Part shown: piece after piece, positions 37,748 through 48,310 of the stretch
How the letters are laid out: every line of letters begins with the position of its first letter
Numbering within the stretch: position 1 is the stretch's first letter
From: Marinomonas spartinae
Lineage (GTDB): Bacteria; Pseudomonadota; Gammaproteobacteria; Pseudomonadales; Marinomonadaceae
Direction of reading: 5' to 3'
Length of the DNA stretch: 64,000 nt
NCBI RefSeq assembly: GCF_900089775.1
Contig: NZ_FLOB01000001.1
Location: 806,001 to 870,000, forward strand
Program-made: the position numbers and the translations under genes
Notes under the pieces: generated by a model
Told to the model about the DNA's origin: nothing
Databases searched by the model: none
The model's input: only the letters and a program-made list of their open reading frames with translations

Positions 37748-38827
37748 ATGAAAATTTTAGTTACCGGTGGTGCTGGATTTATTGGTAGTGCTGTAGTTCG
37801 ATATCTGTTATCTAAAACTGAGTATACAGTTATAAATATAGATAAACTTACCTATGCAGGTAATACTGAGTCAATACCTAATTCGATACATTCAGATCGC
37901 TATAGTTTTGAAAAAATAGATATTTGTGACAGTTTTGAAGTTAACCGAATTTTTAATAAATATCAGCCTGACTTAGTAATGCATCTTGCAGCAGAAAGTC
38001 ATGTTGATAGATCAATTGATGATCCTAGAGATTTTATTCAAACTAATATTATTGGAACATACAATTTATTGGAGGCTTCGAGATCATATTGGAGTTCTCT
38101 TAATGCCGATTTTAGGTCAACCTTTCGCTTCCATCATATTTCAACCGATGAGGTTTATGGGGATCTAGCTCATCCAGACGAAAATTCTGCAAGTTCACAG
38201 CTTTTATTTACTGAGACAACTCCTTACGCGCCAAGTTCGCCATACTCTGCTAGCAAAGCTGGGTCAGATCACTTAGTGCGGGCATGGCAACGAACGTACG
38301 GTTTGCCAACATTAATCACTAATTGCTCCAACAATTATGGACCATATCATTTCCCCGAAAAACTTGTTCCGCATATTATATTAAATGCATTATCTGGCAA
38401 GGCTCTTCCTGTTTACGGAAATGGTTCTCAAATTAGGGATTGGCTTTATGTTGAGGATCATGCTCGTGCATTAGTAAAAGTTGCCACTCAGGGGTTAGTG
38501 GGAGAAACTTACAATATTGGTGGATATAATGAAAAAAGAAATATTGAAGTTGTTCATATTTTATGTGACTTGCTTGAAGAACTGGTTCCTGAAAAACCTG
38601 AAGGTGTTGGAGCTTATCGAGATTTGATTGTTTTTGTAAAAGATCGTCCAGGTCATGATGTACGTTATGCAATTGATGCAAGTAAAATAACTCGTGAGCT
38701 AGGTTGGAGGCCAAAAGAAACTTTTGAATCAGGAATGAGAAAAACTGTTCAATGGTACTTAGATAATAGAGTCTGGTGGGAACGTGTTTTAAATGGCGAT
38801 TATAAGTTAGATCGATTAGGTCAATAA
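37748..38827 (+). CDS. rfbB: RfbB (RmlB), dTDP-glucose 4,6-dehydratase
   Basis: A 359-residue extended [57 protein letters not shown] (catalytic Tyr-Lys), [15 protein letters not shown] and HARAL. It turns dTDP-glucose into dTDP-4-keto-6-deoxyglucose. It opens a complete rfbBACD set for dTDP-L-rhamnose. Synonymous codon use is less A+T-rich than in the genes before it. Confidence 0.97.
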   Translation: MKILVTGGAGFIGSAVVRYLLSKTEYTVINIDKLTYAGNTESIPNSIHSDRYSFEKIDICDSFEVNRIFNKYQPDLVMHLAAESHVDRSIDDPRDFIQTNIIGTYNLLEASRSYWSSLNADFRSTFRFHHISTDEVYGDLAHPDENSASSQLLFTETTPYAPSSPYSASKAGSDHLVRAWQRTYGLPTLITNCSNNYGPYHFPEKLVPHIILNALSGKALPVYGNGSQIRDWLYVEDHARALVKVATQGLVGETYNIGGYNEKRNIEVVHILCDLLEELVPEKPEGVGAYRDLIVFVKDRPGHDVRYAIDASKITRELGWRPKETFESGMRKTVQWYLDNRVWWERVLNGDYKLDRLGQ

Positions 38828-38842
38828 CGGTCAGGGCATATT

Positions 38843-39724
38843 ATGAAAAATCGAAAAGGTATTATTTTAGCTGGGGGGAGTGGCTCACGTTTACATCCTT
38901 TAACTTTAGCAACTTCTAAACAATTAATGCCGATATATGATAAACCAATGATCTATTACCCATTATCTGTTTTGATGTTAGCAGGCATTAAAGAAATTTT
39001 AATTATTACAACCCCCGATGATTTAGTTAGTTTTAAACGTTTATTGGGTGATGGTAGTTTATTTGGTATAAATATTGAGTATAAAGTACAAAAAAAACCT
39101 GATGGTTTAGCTCAAGCATTTTTAATAGGAGAGGATTTTATTGGAAGTGATGATGTTGCACTTGTATTGGGCGACAATATTTTTTTTGGCCAGCACTTCT
39201 CCAAAAAATTACAAGAAGCTACGGCTAAAGAGTCAGGTGCAACTATATTTGGTTATCATGTTAATGACCCTGAGCGTTTTGGGGTTGTAGAATTTGATGA
39301 TAATGGTAAAGCGATTAGTATTGAGGAAAAACCATCTACTCCTAAATCTCCTTATGCAGTTACAGGTTTATATTTCTATGATAATGATGTTATTAGTATT
39401 GCAAAAGAAATTAATCCATCTCTTCGCGGTGAGCTTGAAATTACTGATGTTAATCTTGCTTATCTTAGAAGAGGAGATTTGAATGTTAGTGTATTAGGTC
39501 GTGGCTTTGCATGGTTAGACACTGGAACTCATGACTCTCTACTAGAAGCTGGCCAATTTGTACAAACAGTTGAACATAGACAAGGTTTGAAAATTGCCTG
39601 CTTAGAAGAAATTGCTTATCGACAGGGGTGGATAGATCAAGGTCATCTTGTTGATCGTGGTAGAATTTTAAAAAAAACAGGATATGGACAATATTTGTTA
39701 AAATTAGTTAGCGGTTATAAATAG
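38843..39724 (+). CDS. rfbA: RfbA (RmlA), glucose-1-phosphate thymidylyltransferase
   Basis: A 293-residue nucleotidyltransferase with [52 protein letters not shown] and [15 protein letters not shown]. It makes dTDP-glucose from glucose-1-phosphate, the first step to dTDP-L-rhamnose, and is normally inhibited by that end product. It follows rfbB after 15 bases. Confidence 0.97.
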   Translation: MKNRKGIILAGGSGSRLHPLTLATSKQLMPIYDKPMIYYPLSVLMLAGIKEILIITTPDDLVSFKRLLGDGSLFGINIEYKVQKKPDGLAQAFLIGEDFIGSDDVALVLGDNIFFGQHFSKKLQEATAKESGATIFGYHVNDPERFGVVEFDDNGKAISIEEKPSTPKSPYAVTGLYFYDNDVISIAKEINPSLRGELEITDVNLAYLRRGDLNVSVLGRGFAWLDTGTHDSLLEAGQFVQTVEHRQGLKIACLEEIAYRQGWIDQGHLVDRGRILKKTGYGQYLLKLVSGYK

Positions 39725-39778
39725 TTTAAGTCAGATTTTTATGAGTAAAGAATTAATGTTTTTAAGGTAAAATGTAGT

Positions 39779-40312
39779 ATGAATGTAGTAAAAACTAGCC
39801 TGGAAGGTGTTGTAATTATCGAGCCGAAATTGTTTAAAGATGATCGAGGTTTTTTTTTAGAAACTTTTCAGTTAAAACGCTATAAAGAGTTTGCTGGTAT
39901 TGAGTTGAGTTTTGTGCAAGATAATTATTCCCGCTCTAGTAAAAATGTATTGCGAGGCTTACACTTTCAAAAAAGGCGTCCTCAAGGTAAACTTGTCCGT
40001 GTTGTGCGTGGTCAGGTCTTTGATGTTGCCGTAGATATCCGCAAAGAATCGCCTACTTATGGGCAATGGGAAGGAGTCATTCTGTCGGAGGATAATCAAC
40101 GTCAGTTATGGGTCCCACCAGGTTTAGCTCATGGCTTTGTAGTGCTTTCTGACTTAGCTGACTTTGAGTATAAATGCACCGATTATTATGATCCAAGTGA
40201 TGAAGGGTGTTTAATGTGGGATGATCCAAGTATTAATATAGTATGGCCAAAAGGTATTGAGCCAATTTTGTCTGCTAAAGATAAAACTGCTTTAACTATA
40301 GATGATCTTTAA
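39779..40312 (+). CDS. rfbC: RfbC (RmlC), dTDP-4-dehydrorhamnose 3,5-epimerase
   Basis: A 177-residue cupin-fold epimerase. KLFKDDRGFFLETFQ, the LRGLHFQ catalytic-histidine loop, GKLVRVVRGQVFDVAVDIR and LWVPPGLAHGFVVLSD are the family markers. It inverts C3 and C5 of dTDP-4-keto-6-deoxyglucose. It is preceded by a 54-base gap and followed by rfbD. Confidence 0.97.
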   Translation: MNVVKTSLEGVVIIEPKLFKDDRGFFLETFQLKRYKEFAGIELSFVQDNYSRSSKNVLRGLHFQKRRPQGKLVRVVRGQVFDVAVDIRKESPTYGQWEGVILSEDNQRQLWVPPGLAHGFVVLSDLADFEYKCTDYYDPSDEGCLMWDDPSINIVWPKGIEPILSAKDKTALTIDDL

Positions 40313-40326
40313 TAGGGAAATAGAGT

Positions 40327-41214
40327 ATGCGTATTTTATTGACGGGTAAAAATGGTCAGCTTGGTCTTTGCTTTCAAGATGTTACTTATGATAGTGATCA
40401 TCAGTTATTTGCTTATGATTCTTCAGAATTAGATATTACTAACGTTGATAAAATGAGAGAAATTCTAGAGGATGTTTCACCTGATATAATAGTTAATGCA
40501 GCTGCTTATACTGCTGTGGATAAAGCGGAAGATGAAAGCAATTTAGCTTATTCTGTTAATGAACTTGGTCCATTTTTGCTTGCTGGTTTTGCCGCTAAAC
40601 TTAATATTCCGTTGATTCATATTTCAACTGATTATGTTTTTGATGGTAAAGCAGTTGATCCATACTCTCCTCAAGATATGGCAAACCCTAAAAATATTTA
40701 TGGAGCTTCGAAGTATTCAGGAGAGTTAGCTTTGAAATCGGTGCTTAACAAATATATTATCTTACGAACTTCCTGGGTTTTTAGCGAATATGGAAATAAT
40801 TTTTTAATGAAAATTCTACGTCTTGCTAATGAAAGAAAAACTATTTCGGTTGTTGCTGATCAATATGGCTGCCCAACTTATGCGGGAGATTTAGCAGAGG
40901 CTATTTTAAAGTTGTGTGACTCATATGACAAGCTAAAATCTTTAAGGTGGGGGGTTTTTCATTATTGTGGTATAGGGACAACAAGTTGGCATGGCTTTGC
41001 TCGTACAATATGTACAAAAGCTGCAGACTATCAACTTATTACTAATAGACCAAAATTAATTGCTGTTGGATCAGATTTTTATACTATGAAAGCTAAGCGA
41101 CCTGAATTTTCTGTTTTGGATACATCTAAGCTTTGTGATATTGACATTAAACCGAAGTCGTGGATTAAGTCAATTGACAAAGTGATTTATAAAATTAAAG
41201 AAATGTCCGTATAA
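40327..41214 (+). CDS. rfbD: RfbD (RmlD), dTDP-4-dehydrorhamnose reductase
   Basis: A 295-residue SDR with LLTGKNGQLG at the N-terminus, VNAAAYTAVDKAE, ISTDYVFDG and YGASKYSGE (catalytic Tyr-Lys). It reduces dTDP-4-keto-L-rhamnose to dTDP-L-rhamnose. It completes the rhamnose set and precedes a GT2 gene that may be the rhamnosyltransferase. Confidence 0.96.
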   Translation: MRILLTGKNGQLGLCFQDVTYDSDHQLFAYDSSELDITNVDKMREILEDVSPDIIVNAAAYTAVDKAEDESNLAYSVNELGPFLLAGFAAKLNIPLIHISTDYVFDGKAVDPYSPQDMANPKNIYGASKYSGELALKSVLNKYIILRTSWVFSEYGNNFLMKILRLANERKTISVVADQYGCPTYAGDLAEAILKLCDSYDKLKSLRWGVFHYCGIGTTSWHGFARTICTKAADYQLITNRPKLIAVGSDFYTMKAKRPEFSVLDTSKLCDIDIKPKSWIKSIDKVIYKIKEMSV

Positions 41215-41231
41215 TTTTTTGGAGTATATCT

Positions 41232-42119
41232 TTGTGTAAAAAAAATAAAGTTGCTGTATTACTTGCTGCTTATAATGGTAGTAAATGGATTGAGGAGCAA
41301 ATTAACAGTATACTCATTCAAAAAGAAGTTGAGTTACATATTTTTATAAGTGTAGATAAGAGTAGTGACAATACTTTAGATATAGTTCGTGATTTTTCAC
41401 ATAAATTTAATAATATTACACTCTTGAGTTATGGTGATATGTTTGGTGGTGCCGGACCTAACTTTTATAGATTATTTAGAGATGTATGTTTCGATGAGTT
41501 TGATTATGTTAGTTTGTCTGATCAGGATGATATCTGGAACTCTAATAAGCTAATTGAGTCAATATCTATAGTTGAAAATACTAATTCTGATGCTTTTTCT
41601 TCTGATGTGGTTGCGTTTTGGGAAGACGGAAGAAAGAAATATATAAAAAAATCATATAATCAAAAAAAATATGATTATATGTTTGAGGCTGCTGGCCCTG
41701 GCTGTACATATCTTTTAAAAAAGAAGCTAGCTGTTTCATTTGCTGAATTTTTAATTGAGAAAAATAAAAAAAAGATGATGTTACCTGACTTGCATGATTG
41801 GTTGATTTATGCATTCTCTCGATCAAGAGGTTTTCGATGGTTTATATATGACTCTCCCACTATGTTGTACAGACAGCATAGTCTAAATCAAGTAGGTGTT
41901 AATTCAGGTTTTAAAGCTATAAATAAACGAATTGATTTAATTAAATGTGGTTGGTATGGCAATCAAATTAATCAAATGTGTTTTTTGCTTGAGATTAAAT
42001 CTCCTACCATAACTAAGAGTTTTATTTTTTTTAATTTTCTCAATCTTAGACGACGATTTATTGATTCTTTAGTTGTTTTGTTTTTTGGCGTTTTGGGTTT
42101 TTTAACTTTTAATATGTGA
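41232..42119 (+). CDS. GT2-family glycosyltransferase (rhamnosyltransferase-like)
   Basis: A 295-residue GT-A enzyme with a TTG start and ggag 7 bases upstream. AVLLAAYNGSKWIEEQINSIL, SVDKSSDNTLDIV and the metal-binding SLSDQDDIW are typical of the rhamnosyltransferase branch of GT2; a C-terminal hydrophobic stretch may anchor it to the membrane. Its place directly after rfbD supports transfer of L-rhamnose, but that is inference. Confidence 0.85.
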   Translation: MCKKNKVAVLLAAYNGSKWIEEQINSILIQKEVELHIFISVDKSSDNTLDIVRDFSHKFNNITLLSYGDMFGGAGPNFYRLFRDVCFDEFDYVSLSDQDDIWNSNKLIESISIVENTNSDAFSSDVVAFWEDGRKKYIKKSYNQKKYDYMFEAAGPGCTYLLKKKLAVSFAEFLIEKNKKKMMLPDLHDWLIYAFSRSRGFRWFIYDSPTMLYRQHSLNQVGVNSGFKAINKRIDLIKCGWYGNQINQMCFLLEIKSPTITKSFIFFNFLNLRRRFIDSLVVLFFGVLGFLTFNM

Positions 42120-42152
42120 TTGTATTTTAGGTTATTCAATAGGGTATTTGAA

Positions 42153-43550
42153 ATGCATATTATTCCAGTCATTCTATCCGGTGGTGTGGGCAGTCGTCTT
42201 TGGCCTTTGTCTCGTGAACACTTTCCTAAGCAGTGCCTCTCTCTGACAGGCACTCAATACAGCCTTCTACAACAGACCGCCAAAAGAGTGACTTCCTTAG
42301 ATGTAAGTATGCCAATTGTTGTTTGTAATGAAGAGCATCGCTTTTTAATTGCCCAGCAATTACAAGAAATCGGTATAAAAAACGCAAGTATTGTGCTAGA
42401 ACCTAATGGTCGTAATACCGCTCCAGCTATAGCCCTTTCGGCCTTAGAAGCCAAGCACAAAGCCTTAGATGATGCCTTATTATTAGTGTTACCTGCAGAC
42501 CATGTTATCAGAGATACCCAAGCCTTCGAAAAGTCCATATTACAAGCGGCCGAATTAGCGCAGGGAAGTGCACTTGTTACCTTTGGTGTGAAGCCAACAC
42601 GCCCTGAGACCGGCTATGGTTATATTCGCTCTGGAGATAATTTTGCTGTTGCTGAGTTTGTAGAGAAGCCAGACATTGGGACTGCGCAGGCTTATTTGGA
42701 TTCTGGTGATTACCTATGGAACAGCGGTATGTTCCTTTTTAAAGCTAAATCCTACCTAGATGAGCTGGCTATTCATAGGAGTGATATTTTCCAGGCGGTG
42801 AGTCATGCCTATGAAAAACGCAGTGAAGATATGTACTTTGTACGTATTGATGCAGATGCTTTTGCCTCTTGCCCTGAAGAGTCTATAGATTACGCGGTAA
42901 TGGAGCAAACTCAAAAAGCTAAAGTAGTGACTTACGAAGGAGATTGGAGTGATATCGGTGCATGGGATGCGTTATATGATTATGCAGAAAAAGACTTCGA
43001 TCAAAATGTATTACTGGGCGATGTCATGTCGGAAGGTACGTCTAACTGCCTAGTGCGTTCCGAATCTCGCTTGGTCGCTGCTGTGGGTGTAAAAGATTTG
43101 GTAATAGTAGAAACGGCTGATGCCGTTTTAGTTATGGATAAGAATAACGCCCAAGATGTAAAGAAAATTGTTAAGCGCATTCAAAAAGAAGGGCGCGAAG
43201 AGCATATGTTTCATACTACGGTGCACCGTCCATGGGGAACTTACCAAACGGTGGATTTGGGCGAGCGTCATCAAGTAAAACGTATTATGGTAAAACCAGG
43301 TGAAAAACTCAGTGTGCAAATGCACCATCATCGTGCTGAACACTGGGTGGTGGTCTCTGGGACAGCGAAAGTACAAAATGGTGATAAAGAAATTCTACTG
43401 ACGGAAAATGAATCCACCTATATCCCTGTTGGTGTAGTTCATGCTTTAGAAAACCCAGGTAAAATTCCACTGGAATTAGTGGAAGTACAATCAGGAAGTT
43501 ATCTTGGAGAAGACGACATAGTACGTTTTAGTGATCGTTATGGCCGTTAA
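42153..43550 (+). CDS. manC: ManC, mannose-1-phosphate guanylyltransferase / mannose-6-phosphate isomerase
   Basis: The ATG at 42153 has aggg 8 bases upstream and starts MHIIPVILSGGVGSRLWPLS; the frame opens 33 bases earlier without support. The 465-residue product has the N-terminal GDP-mannose pyrophosphorylase domain (PKQCLSL, FVEKPD) and the C-terminal cupin isomerase domain (RPWGTYQTVD, QMHHHRAEHWVVVSGTA). It makes GDP-mannose. It heads the manC-manB-gmd-colC-colD block, and base composition returns to that of the rest of the chromosome here. Confidence 0.96.
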   Translation: MHIIPVILSGGVGSRLWPLSREHFPKQCLSLTGTQYSLLQQTAKRVTSLDVSMPIVVCNEEHRFLIAQQLQEIGIKNASIVLEPNGRNTAPAIALSALEAKHKALDDALLLVLPADHVIRDTQAFEKSILQAAELAQGSALVTFGVKPTRPETGYGYIRSGDNFAVAEFVEKPDIGTAQAYLDSGDYLWNSGMFLFKAKSYLDELAIHRSDIFQAVSHAYEKRSEDMYFVRIDADAFASCPEESIDYAVMEQTQKAKVVTYEGDWSDIGAWDALYDYAEKDFDQNVLLGDVMSEGTSNCLVRSESRLVAAVGVKDLVIVETADAVLVMDKNNAQDVKKIVKRIQKEGREEHMFHTTVHRPWGTYQTVDLGERHQVKRIMVKPGEKLSVQMHHHRAEHWVVVSGTAKVQNGDKEILLTENESTYIPVGVVHALENPGKIPLELVEVQSGSYLGEDDIVRFSDRYGR

Positions 43551-45051
43551 AAAAGTAGTTGTTAAGAAAATGGCTGCTAATTCAGAGTCTAAACTCGTTA
43601 ATGTCGATAAGTTAAGTCAGCAACTTGGCGTGGCGTTTGGAACGAGTGGTGTACGTGGCCTTGTGAAGGATCTGACTCCAGAACTTTGCTTTGCTTACAC
43701 TGCTTCGTTTTTGCAAGCTATCTGCCCGACGGCTAAATGTGTGGCAATAGGAATGGATCTACGCCCTAGTAGCCCAGAAATTGCCAAAGCCTGCATTATA
43801 GCGGCGAAAGCTGCAGATATAGAAGTGATCAATTGCGGTACTTTACCCACCCCAGCCCTAGCCTATTATGCCATGCAAAACAATATTCCTGGCGTGATGA
43901 TCACGGGGAGCCATATTCCCTTTGATCGTAATGGTATTAAATTTTATCGGCCAGATGGTGAAATTAGTAAAGCGGATGAAGCTAGTATTATGGCGGGTCA
44001 AGTTTCTATATCTGAAACCTTGTTGGCACAAGTTGTACAGAGTGAACTTCCTCAGGTCAATGAGCAAGCAATTGCCTTGTTTAAGCAACGTTATATAGAT
44101 TTATTTCCTGCTAGCATGCTTACGGGCAAACGCATTGGTGTATATGAGCATTCCAGTGTCGCACGAGATGTTATCAAAGAGTTGCTAGTGCATTTTGGTG
44201 CCGAAGTTATTTCTTTAGAACGAACCGACACCTTTGTGCCGATTGATACGGAAGCGGTATCAGTAGAAGATAAGCAAAAAGGTCTCGATTGGGCTAAAAC
44301 ACATAATCTAGATGCCATTATATCAACCGATGGTGATGGTGATCGACCGCTTATTGCAAACGAGCAGGGGGAATGGCTGCGTGGCGATATCCTCGGTGTG
44401 CTTTGTGCTGGTTATTTAAACGCAACACATGTAGCAGCGCCTATCAACATCAATACCATGCTTGAATTACAAAATCCAGATAGAAAAACATTACGAACCA
44501 AGATTGGCTCTCCTTACGTTATTGAGGGTATGGAAGCACTTTTAAAAGACTCGCCTGATGCCCGGGTGGTTGGCTACGAGGCTAATGGTGGTTTCTTAGT
44601 GGGTGGCGACTTTATGGTAAATGGCCAAACACTTAATGCTTTGCCAACTCGAGATTCCATTCTCCCAGCTCTGATAGTGCTTGCCATGTCGTATGAACAA
44701 AAGCGTCCTATAAGCCAACTAACGGCAGGATTCCCTAAGCGCTATACCGCAAGTGATCGAATTAAAAATATTCCCACAAGCGTGAGTAAGCAGTTGATTA
44801 CAGATTTTAAAGCAAGCAAAGAGAAACAAGCTGAATTACTTGATGTGATTGCAGACGAAGGCGAAGTACTAGAGATGGTTTTAACAGATGAAACCGATGG
44901 CTTTCGTATGACGTTGAGTAATGGAAATATTATCCATTTTCGCCCTTCGGGAAATGCTCCTGAGTTAAGAGTTTATGTTGAGACTGGTGTTGATGTTAAT
45001 TCATTGATAAAAGATATATTAGTATATATACAAAGAGTAATGGAAGTATGA
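43540..45051 (+). CDS. manB: ManB, phosphomannomutase
   Basis: A member of the alpha-D-phosphohexomutase family, 503 residues from the ATG at 43540 (GTG at 43531 or ATG at 43570 are alternatives; none has a strong ribosome-binding site). FGTSGVRGL, the phosphoserine loop [18 protein letters not shown], the metal loop [11 protein letters not shown], sugar-binding [11 protein letters not shown] and the phosphate-binding [14 protein letters not shown] are present. It makes mannose-1-phosphate for ManC, whose stop it overlaps. Confidence 0.9.
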   Translation: MAVKKVVVKKMAANSESKLVNVDKLSQQLGVAFGTSGVRGLVKDLTPELCFAYTASFLQAICPTAKCVAIGMDLRPSSPEIAKACIIAAKAADIEVINCGTLPTPALAYYAMQNNIPGVMITGSHIPFDRNGIKFYRPDGEISKADEASIMAGQVSISETLLAQVVQSELPQVNEQAIALFKQRYIDLFPASMLTGKRIGVYEHSSVARDVIKELLVHFGAEVISLERTDTFVPIDTEAVSVEDKQKGLDWAKTHNLDAIISTDGDGDRPLIANEQGEWLRGDILGVLCAGYLNATHVAAPININTMLELQNPDRKTLRTKIGSPYVIEGMEALLKDSPDARVVGYEANGGFLVGGDFMVNGQTLNALPTRDSILPALIVLAMSYEQKRPISQLTAGFPKRYTASDRIKNIPTSVSKQLITDFKASKEKQAELLDVIADEGEVLEMVLTDETDGFRMTLSNGNIIHFRPSGNAPELRVYVETGVDVNSLIKDILVYIQRVMEV

Positions 45052-46169
45052 TTAAGAAAAAAGCATTAATAACAGGTGTAACGGGCCAAGACGGCTCATA
45101 TCTAGCAGAGTTTTTGTTAGGAAAAGGCTATGAAGTGCATGGTATCAAGCGTCGTGCCTCTTCTTTTAATACTCAGCGTGTTGATCATATTTTCCAAGAT
45201 CCACATGTTGATAATGCAAATTTTATTCTTCATTATGGTGATTTGACGGACTCTTCTAATTTGACGCGTATTCTGCAGGAAGTGAAACCTGATGAAGTAT
45301 ACAATTTAGGTGCTCAATCACATGTTGCGGTGTCGTTTGAATCCCCAGAATATACGGCGGATGTGGATGCTATGGGAACCTTGCGTTTGCTGGAAGCTAT
45401 TCGATTATTAGGTTTAGAAAAAAACACTAGGTTCTATCAAGCTTCGACGTCTGAGCTTTATGGATTGGTACAAGAGACTCCGCAAAAAGAAACCACTCCA
45501 TTTTATCCTCGATCTCCATATGCAGTGGCGAAGATGTACGCTTATTGGATCGTCGTAAACTATCGTGAGTCATATGGTATGTACGCGTGTAATGGTATTT
45601 TGTTTAACCACGAATCGCCGCGTCGTGGCGAAACTTTTGTAACTCGTAAGATTACCCGTGGGTTGGCGAACATTGCTCAAGGTTTGGAAAAATGCTTGTA
45701 CATGGGCAACATGGATGCGCTTCGCGACTGGGGACATGCTCAGGACTATGTGCGTATGCAGTGGATGATGTTGCAACAAGATCAAGCAGAAGATTTTGTT
45801 ATTGCTACTGGCGTTCAGTATTCCGTACGTCAGTTTATCGAATGGTCTGCTAAAGAGTTGGGTATTAGCTTGAAATTTGAAGGCCAAGGAGTTGATGAAA
45901 AAGCCATAGTAACTGCAATTGACAAGGATAAAGCTCCTGCACTAACGGTAGGTGATGTCGTAGTTCAGGTAGACCCACGTTACTTCCGCCCCGCAGAAGT
46001 GGAAACATTATTAGGTGATCCAACTAAAGCAAAAGAAAAGCTTGGGTGGATGCCAGAAATCACGGTACAAGAAATGTGTGCTGAAATGGTAGCTGAGGAC
46101 CTAAAAGTCGCCCAGCGCTATGCGTTATTAAAGTTACATGGACATGATATACCAGTATCTCAAGAGTAA
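45048..46169 (+). CDS. gmd: Gmd, GDP-mannose 4,6-dehydratase
   Basis: A 373-residue extended [59 protein letters not shown] (catalytic Tyr-Lys), [18 protein letters not shown]. It makes GDP-4-keto-6-deoxymannose, the branch point to GDP-fucose or GDP-colitose. It overlaps manB by 4 bases. Confidence 0.97.
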   Translation: MIKKKALITGVTGQDGSYLAEFLLGKGYEVHGIKRRASSFNTQRVDHIFQDPHVDNANFILHYGDLTDSSNLTRILQEVKPDEVYNLGAQSHVAVSFESPEYTADVDAMGTLRLLEAIRLLGLEKNTRFYQASTSELYGLVQETPQKETTPFYPRSPYAVAKMYAYWIVVNYRESYGMYACNGILFNHESPRRGETFVTRKITRGLANIAQGLEKCLYMGNMDALRDWGHAQDYVRMQWMMLQQDQAEDFVIATGVQYSVRQFIEWSAKELGISLKFEGQGVDEKAIVTAIDKDKAPALTVGDVVVQVDPRYFRPAEVETLLGDPTKAKEKLGWMPEITVQEMCAEMVAEDLKVAQRYALLKLHGHDIPVSQE

Positions 46170-46173
46170 AAGT

Positions 46174-47100
46174 ATGAAGATTTTGTTGACCGGAGCGCGA
46201 GGCATGGTAGGGCAAAATATTTTGTCTTTAGCTGCTCAATATGATTATGAATTTCTGACTCCGACTAGCACTCAGCTGGATCTGCTAGATAGTAGAGCTG
46301 TTAATGATTATATTGGTGCAAATAACCCCGATTTGATTATTCATGCGGCAGGTATAGTCGGTGGTATTCAAGCTAACATGGCTCAGCCAGTTAAGTTCTT
46401 GGTGGATAACATGCAGATGGGGTTGAATATTTTGACTGCATCCAATGCTAATGGCGTAGCGCAATTTCTTAATTTAAGTAGTTCTTGTATGTATCCGAGA
46501 GATGCATGTAATCCTTTATCAGAAGATTTAATTCTAAAGGGAGAGCTTGAACCAACCAATGAAGGTTATGCTCTGGCTAAAGTGACAAGTACACGTTTAT
46601 GTGAATACATAAGCAGAGAAAACTCTAGCAGGCAGTACAAAACCATCATTCCATGCAATTTATATGGTCGATTTGACAAGTTTGACCCAAATCACGCGCA
46701 TATGATTCCTGCAGTTATCCGAAAAATACATGAAGCTAAAAAAGCTAATCTTGAAGAAATTGATATATGGGGTGATGGAGAGGCTCGACGTGAGTTCATG
46801 TATGCAGAGGATTTTGCTGCGTTTGTATTTTATGCGATAGATCATTTCAAACAGATGCCGCAAAACCTTAACGTTGGGTTAGGGGCTGATTATACTATCA
46901 ATGAGTATTATCAAGCCGTTGCGAGGGTTATAGGTTATACGGGGCATTTCAAGCATGATTTGACTAAACCCGTTGGTATGAGACAAAAGCTCATTGATGA
47001 TACAAGGTTAAAATCGTTCGGCTGGTCTCATAATACCAGTTTGGAGGCTGGTATCGAAAAAACATATCAATTTTATTTAAACGAGTACTGTAATGATTAA
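46174..47100 (+). CDS. colC: ColC-like GDP-L-colitose synthase (GDP-fucose-synthase family)
   Basis: The ATG at 46174 starts MKILLTGARGMVGQNIL; the frame opens 36 bases earlier without support. The 308-residue SDR has IHAAGIVGGIQANMAQP, SSCMYPRDACNPLSED, GYALAKVTSTRLCEY and MIPAVIRKIHEAK. Family kin is GDP-L-fucose synthase (Fcl), but it is shorter than Fcl (about 320) and directly precedes colD, so bifunctional 5-epimerase/4-reductase ColC is the better call. Fcl remains the alternative. Confidence 0.72.
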   Translation: MKILLTGARGMVGQNILSLAAQYDYEFLTPTSTQLDLLDSRAVNDYIGANNPDLIIHAAGIVGGIQANMAQPVKFLVDNMQMGLNILTASNANGVAQFLNLSSSCMYPRDACNPLSEDLILKGELEPTNEGYALAKVTSTRLCEYISRENSSRQYKTIIPCNLYGRFDKFDPNHAHMIPAVIRKIHEAKKANLEEIDIWGDGEARREFMYAEDFAAFVFYAIDHFKQMPQNLNVGLGADYTINEYYQAVARVIGYTGHFKHDLTKPVGMRQKLIDDTRLKSFGWSHNTSLEAGIEKTYQFYLNEYCND

Positions 47101-48271
47101 TTATTCTTTAGCGAGTAGCACCTGGGATCAAAATGAATACTCTGCAATTCAGAGAGTCATTGAGTCTGATATGTTTACCATGGGGAAAGAGGTTGCACAT
47201 TATGAAAAAGACTTTGCTGACTTTTTTGGTGCTAAATACGCTATCATGGTGAGCTCTGGTTCGACAGCAAATTTGCTGATGATCGCATCACTTTTTTTTA
47301 CGAAGAATGTTAAAAATAAATTGAAACGTGGTGATGAAGTGATTGTCCCTGCCGTATCATGGTCGACAACTTATTTTCCGTTACAGCAGTATGGGTTAAA
47401 GGTGAAGTTTGTAGACATCGATAGTCAAACTCTAAATATGGATTTAGATAAGCTAGAAGGTGCGATTACTGATAAGACGAAAGCGATTTTGTTTGTCAAT
47501 TTGTTGGGTAACCCAAACGATTTTGCAAGAGTTAGTGATATAATTGCTGGCCGCGATATTTTTATATTAGAAGATAATTGTGAGTCGATGGGGGCAACAA
47601 TTAATGGTAAGCAGGCGGGTACCTTTGGTTTGATGGGGACTTTTAGCTCATTTTTCTCACATCACATCGCGACAATGGAAGGAGGCTGTGTTGTCACAGA
47701 TGACGAAGAGCTTTATCATATCTTGTTGTGCATCCGAGCACATGGTTGGACTCGTAATTTACCAAAGTTCAATAAAGTCACGGGAGAGAAAAGCGAAGAT
47801 GCATTCGAGGAATCATTTAAGTTTGTGTTGCCAGGTTATAATGTAAGACCTTTAGAAATGAGTGGTGCATTAGGTGTTGAGCAGCTTAAAAAACTACCAA
47901 GTTTTATAGAAATAAGACGTGAAAATGCGAAGCTGTTCCAATCATTATTTGCCAACCATCCATTTATTGATATTCAGCAAGAAATAGGCTCAAGTAGTTG
48001 GTTTGGTTTTGCGTTGATTCTTAATGAGAAAGCACCTTATACCCGTGCTGAACTTGTTAAGTTATTAACAAAAAATGGAATTGAGTGTCGTCCAATTGTT
48101 ACAGGTAATTTTCTTAAAAACTCTTCGGTCCTTGAGTATTTTGATTATGAAGTGTTTGGTAATGTCAATAATGCTGAGTATTTAGATCAAAATGGCCTTT
48201 TTGTTGGTAATCACCAAGTAGATATAAAAGCTAACATTGTAGCTCTTCATGATTTAATAAAAAATTTGTAG
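47093..48271 (+). CDS. colD: ColD, GDP-4-keto-6-deoxy-D-mannose 3-dehydratase
   Basis: A 392-residue protein of the DegT/DnrJ fold. The usual PLP-binding lysine is replaced by histidine: the segment SSFFSHHIATMEGG places His190 where Lys is expected, as in E. coli ColD (His188). ColD removes the C3 hydroxyl by a PMP/PLP-dependent dehydration instead of transaminating. Much of the protein (SSGSTANLLMIA, VNLLGNPNDF, ILEDNCESMGA, IRAHGWTRNLPK, NVRPLEMSGALGVEQL) matches remembered ColD sequence. It overlaps colC by 8 bases and ends the locus. Confidence 0.9.
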   Translation: MINYSLASSTWDQNEYSAIQRVIESDMFTMGKEVAHYEKDFADFFGAKYAIMVSSGSTANLLMIASLFFTKNVKNKLKRGDEVIVPAVSWSTTYFPLQQYGLKVKFVDIDSQTLNMDLDKLEGAITDKTKAILFVNLLGNPNDFARVSDIIAGRDIFILEDNCESMGATINGKQAGTFGLMGTFSSFFSHHIATMEGGCVVTDDEELYHILLCIRAHGWTRNLPKFNKVTGEKSEDAFEESFKFVLPGYNVRPLEMSGALGVEQLKKLPSFIEIRRENAKLFQSLFANHPFIDIQQEIGSSSWFGFALILNEKAPYTRAELVKLLTKNGIECRPIVTGNFLKNSSVLEYFDYEVFGNVNNAEYLDQNGLFVGNHQVDIKANIVALHDLIKNL

Positions 48272-48310
48272 TAAAAAATAGAGTGTGGTAGGACTATTTA
48301 GTTAATTCTT

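Noticed and set aside
47093..48271. GDP-perosamine synthase or other sugar aminotransferase
   Set aside because: The active-site lysine is replaced by histidine in the ColD arrangement, so transamination is not expected.
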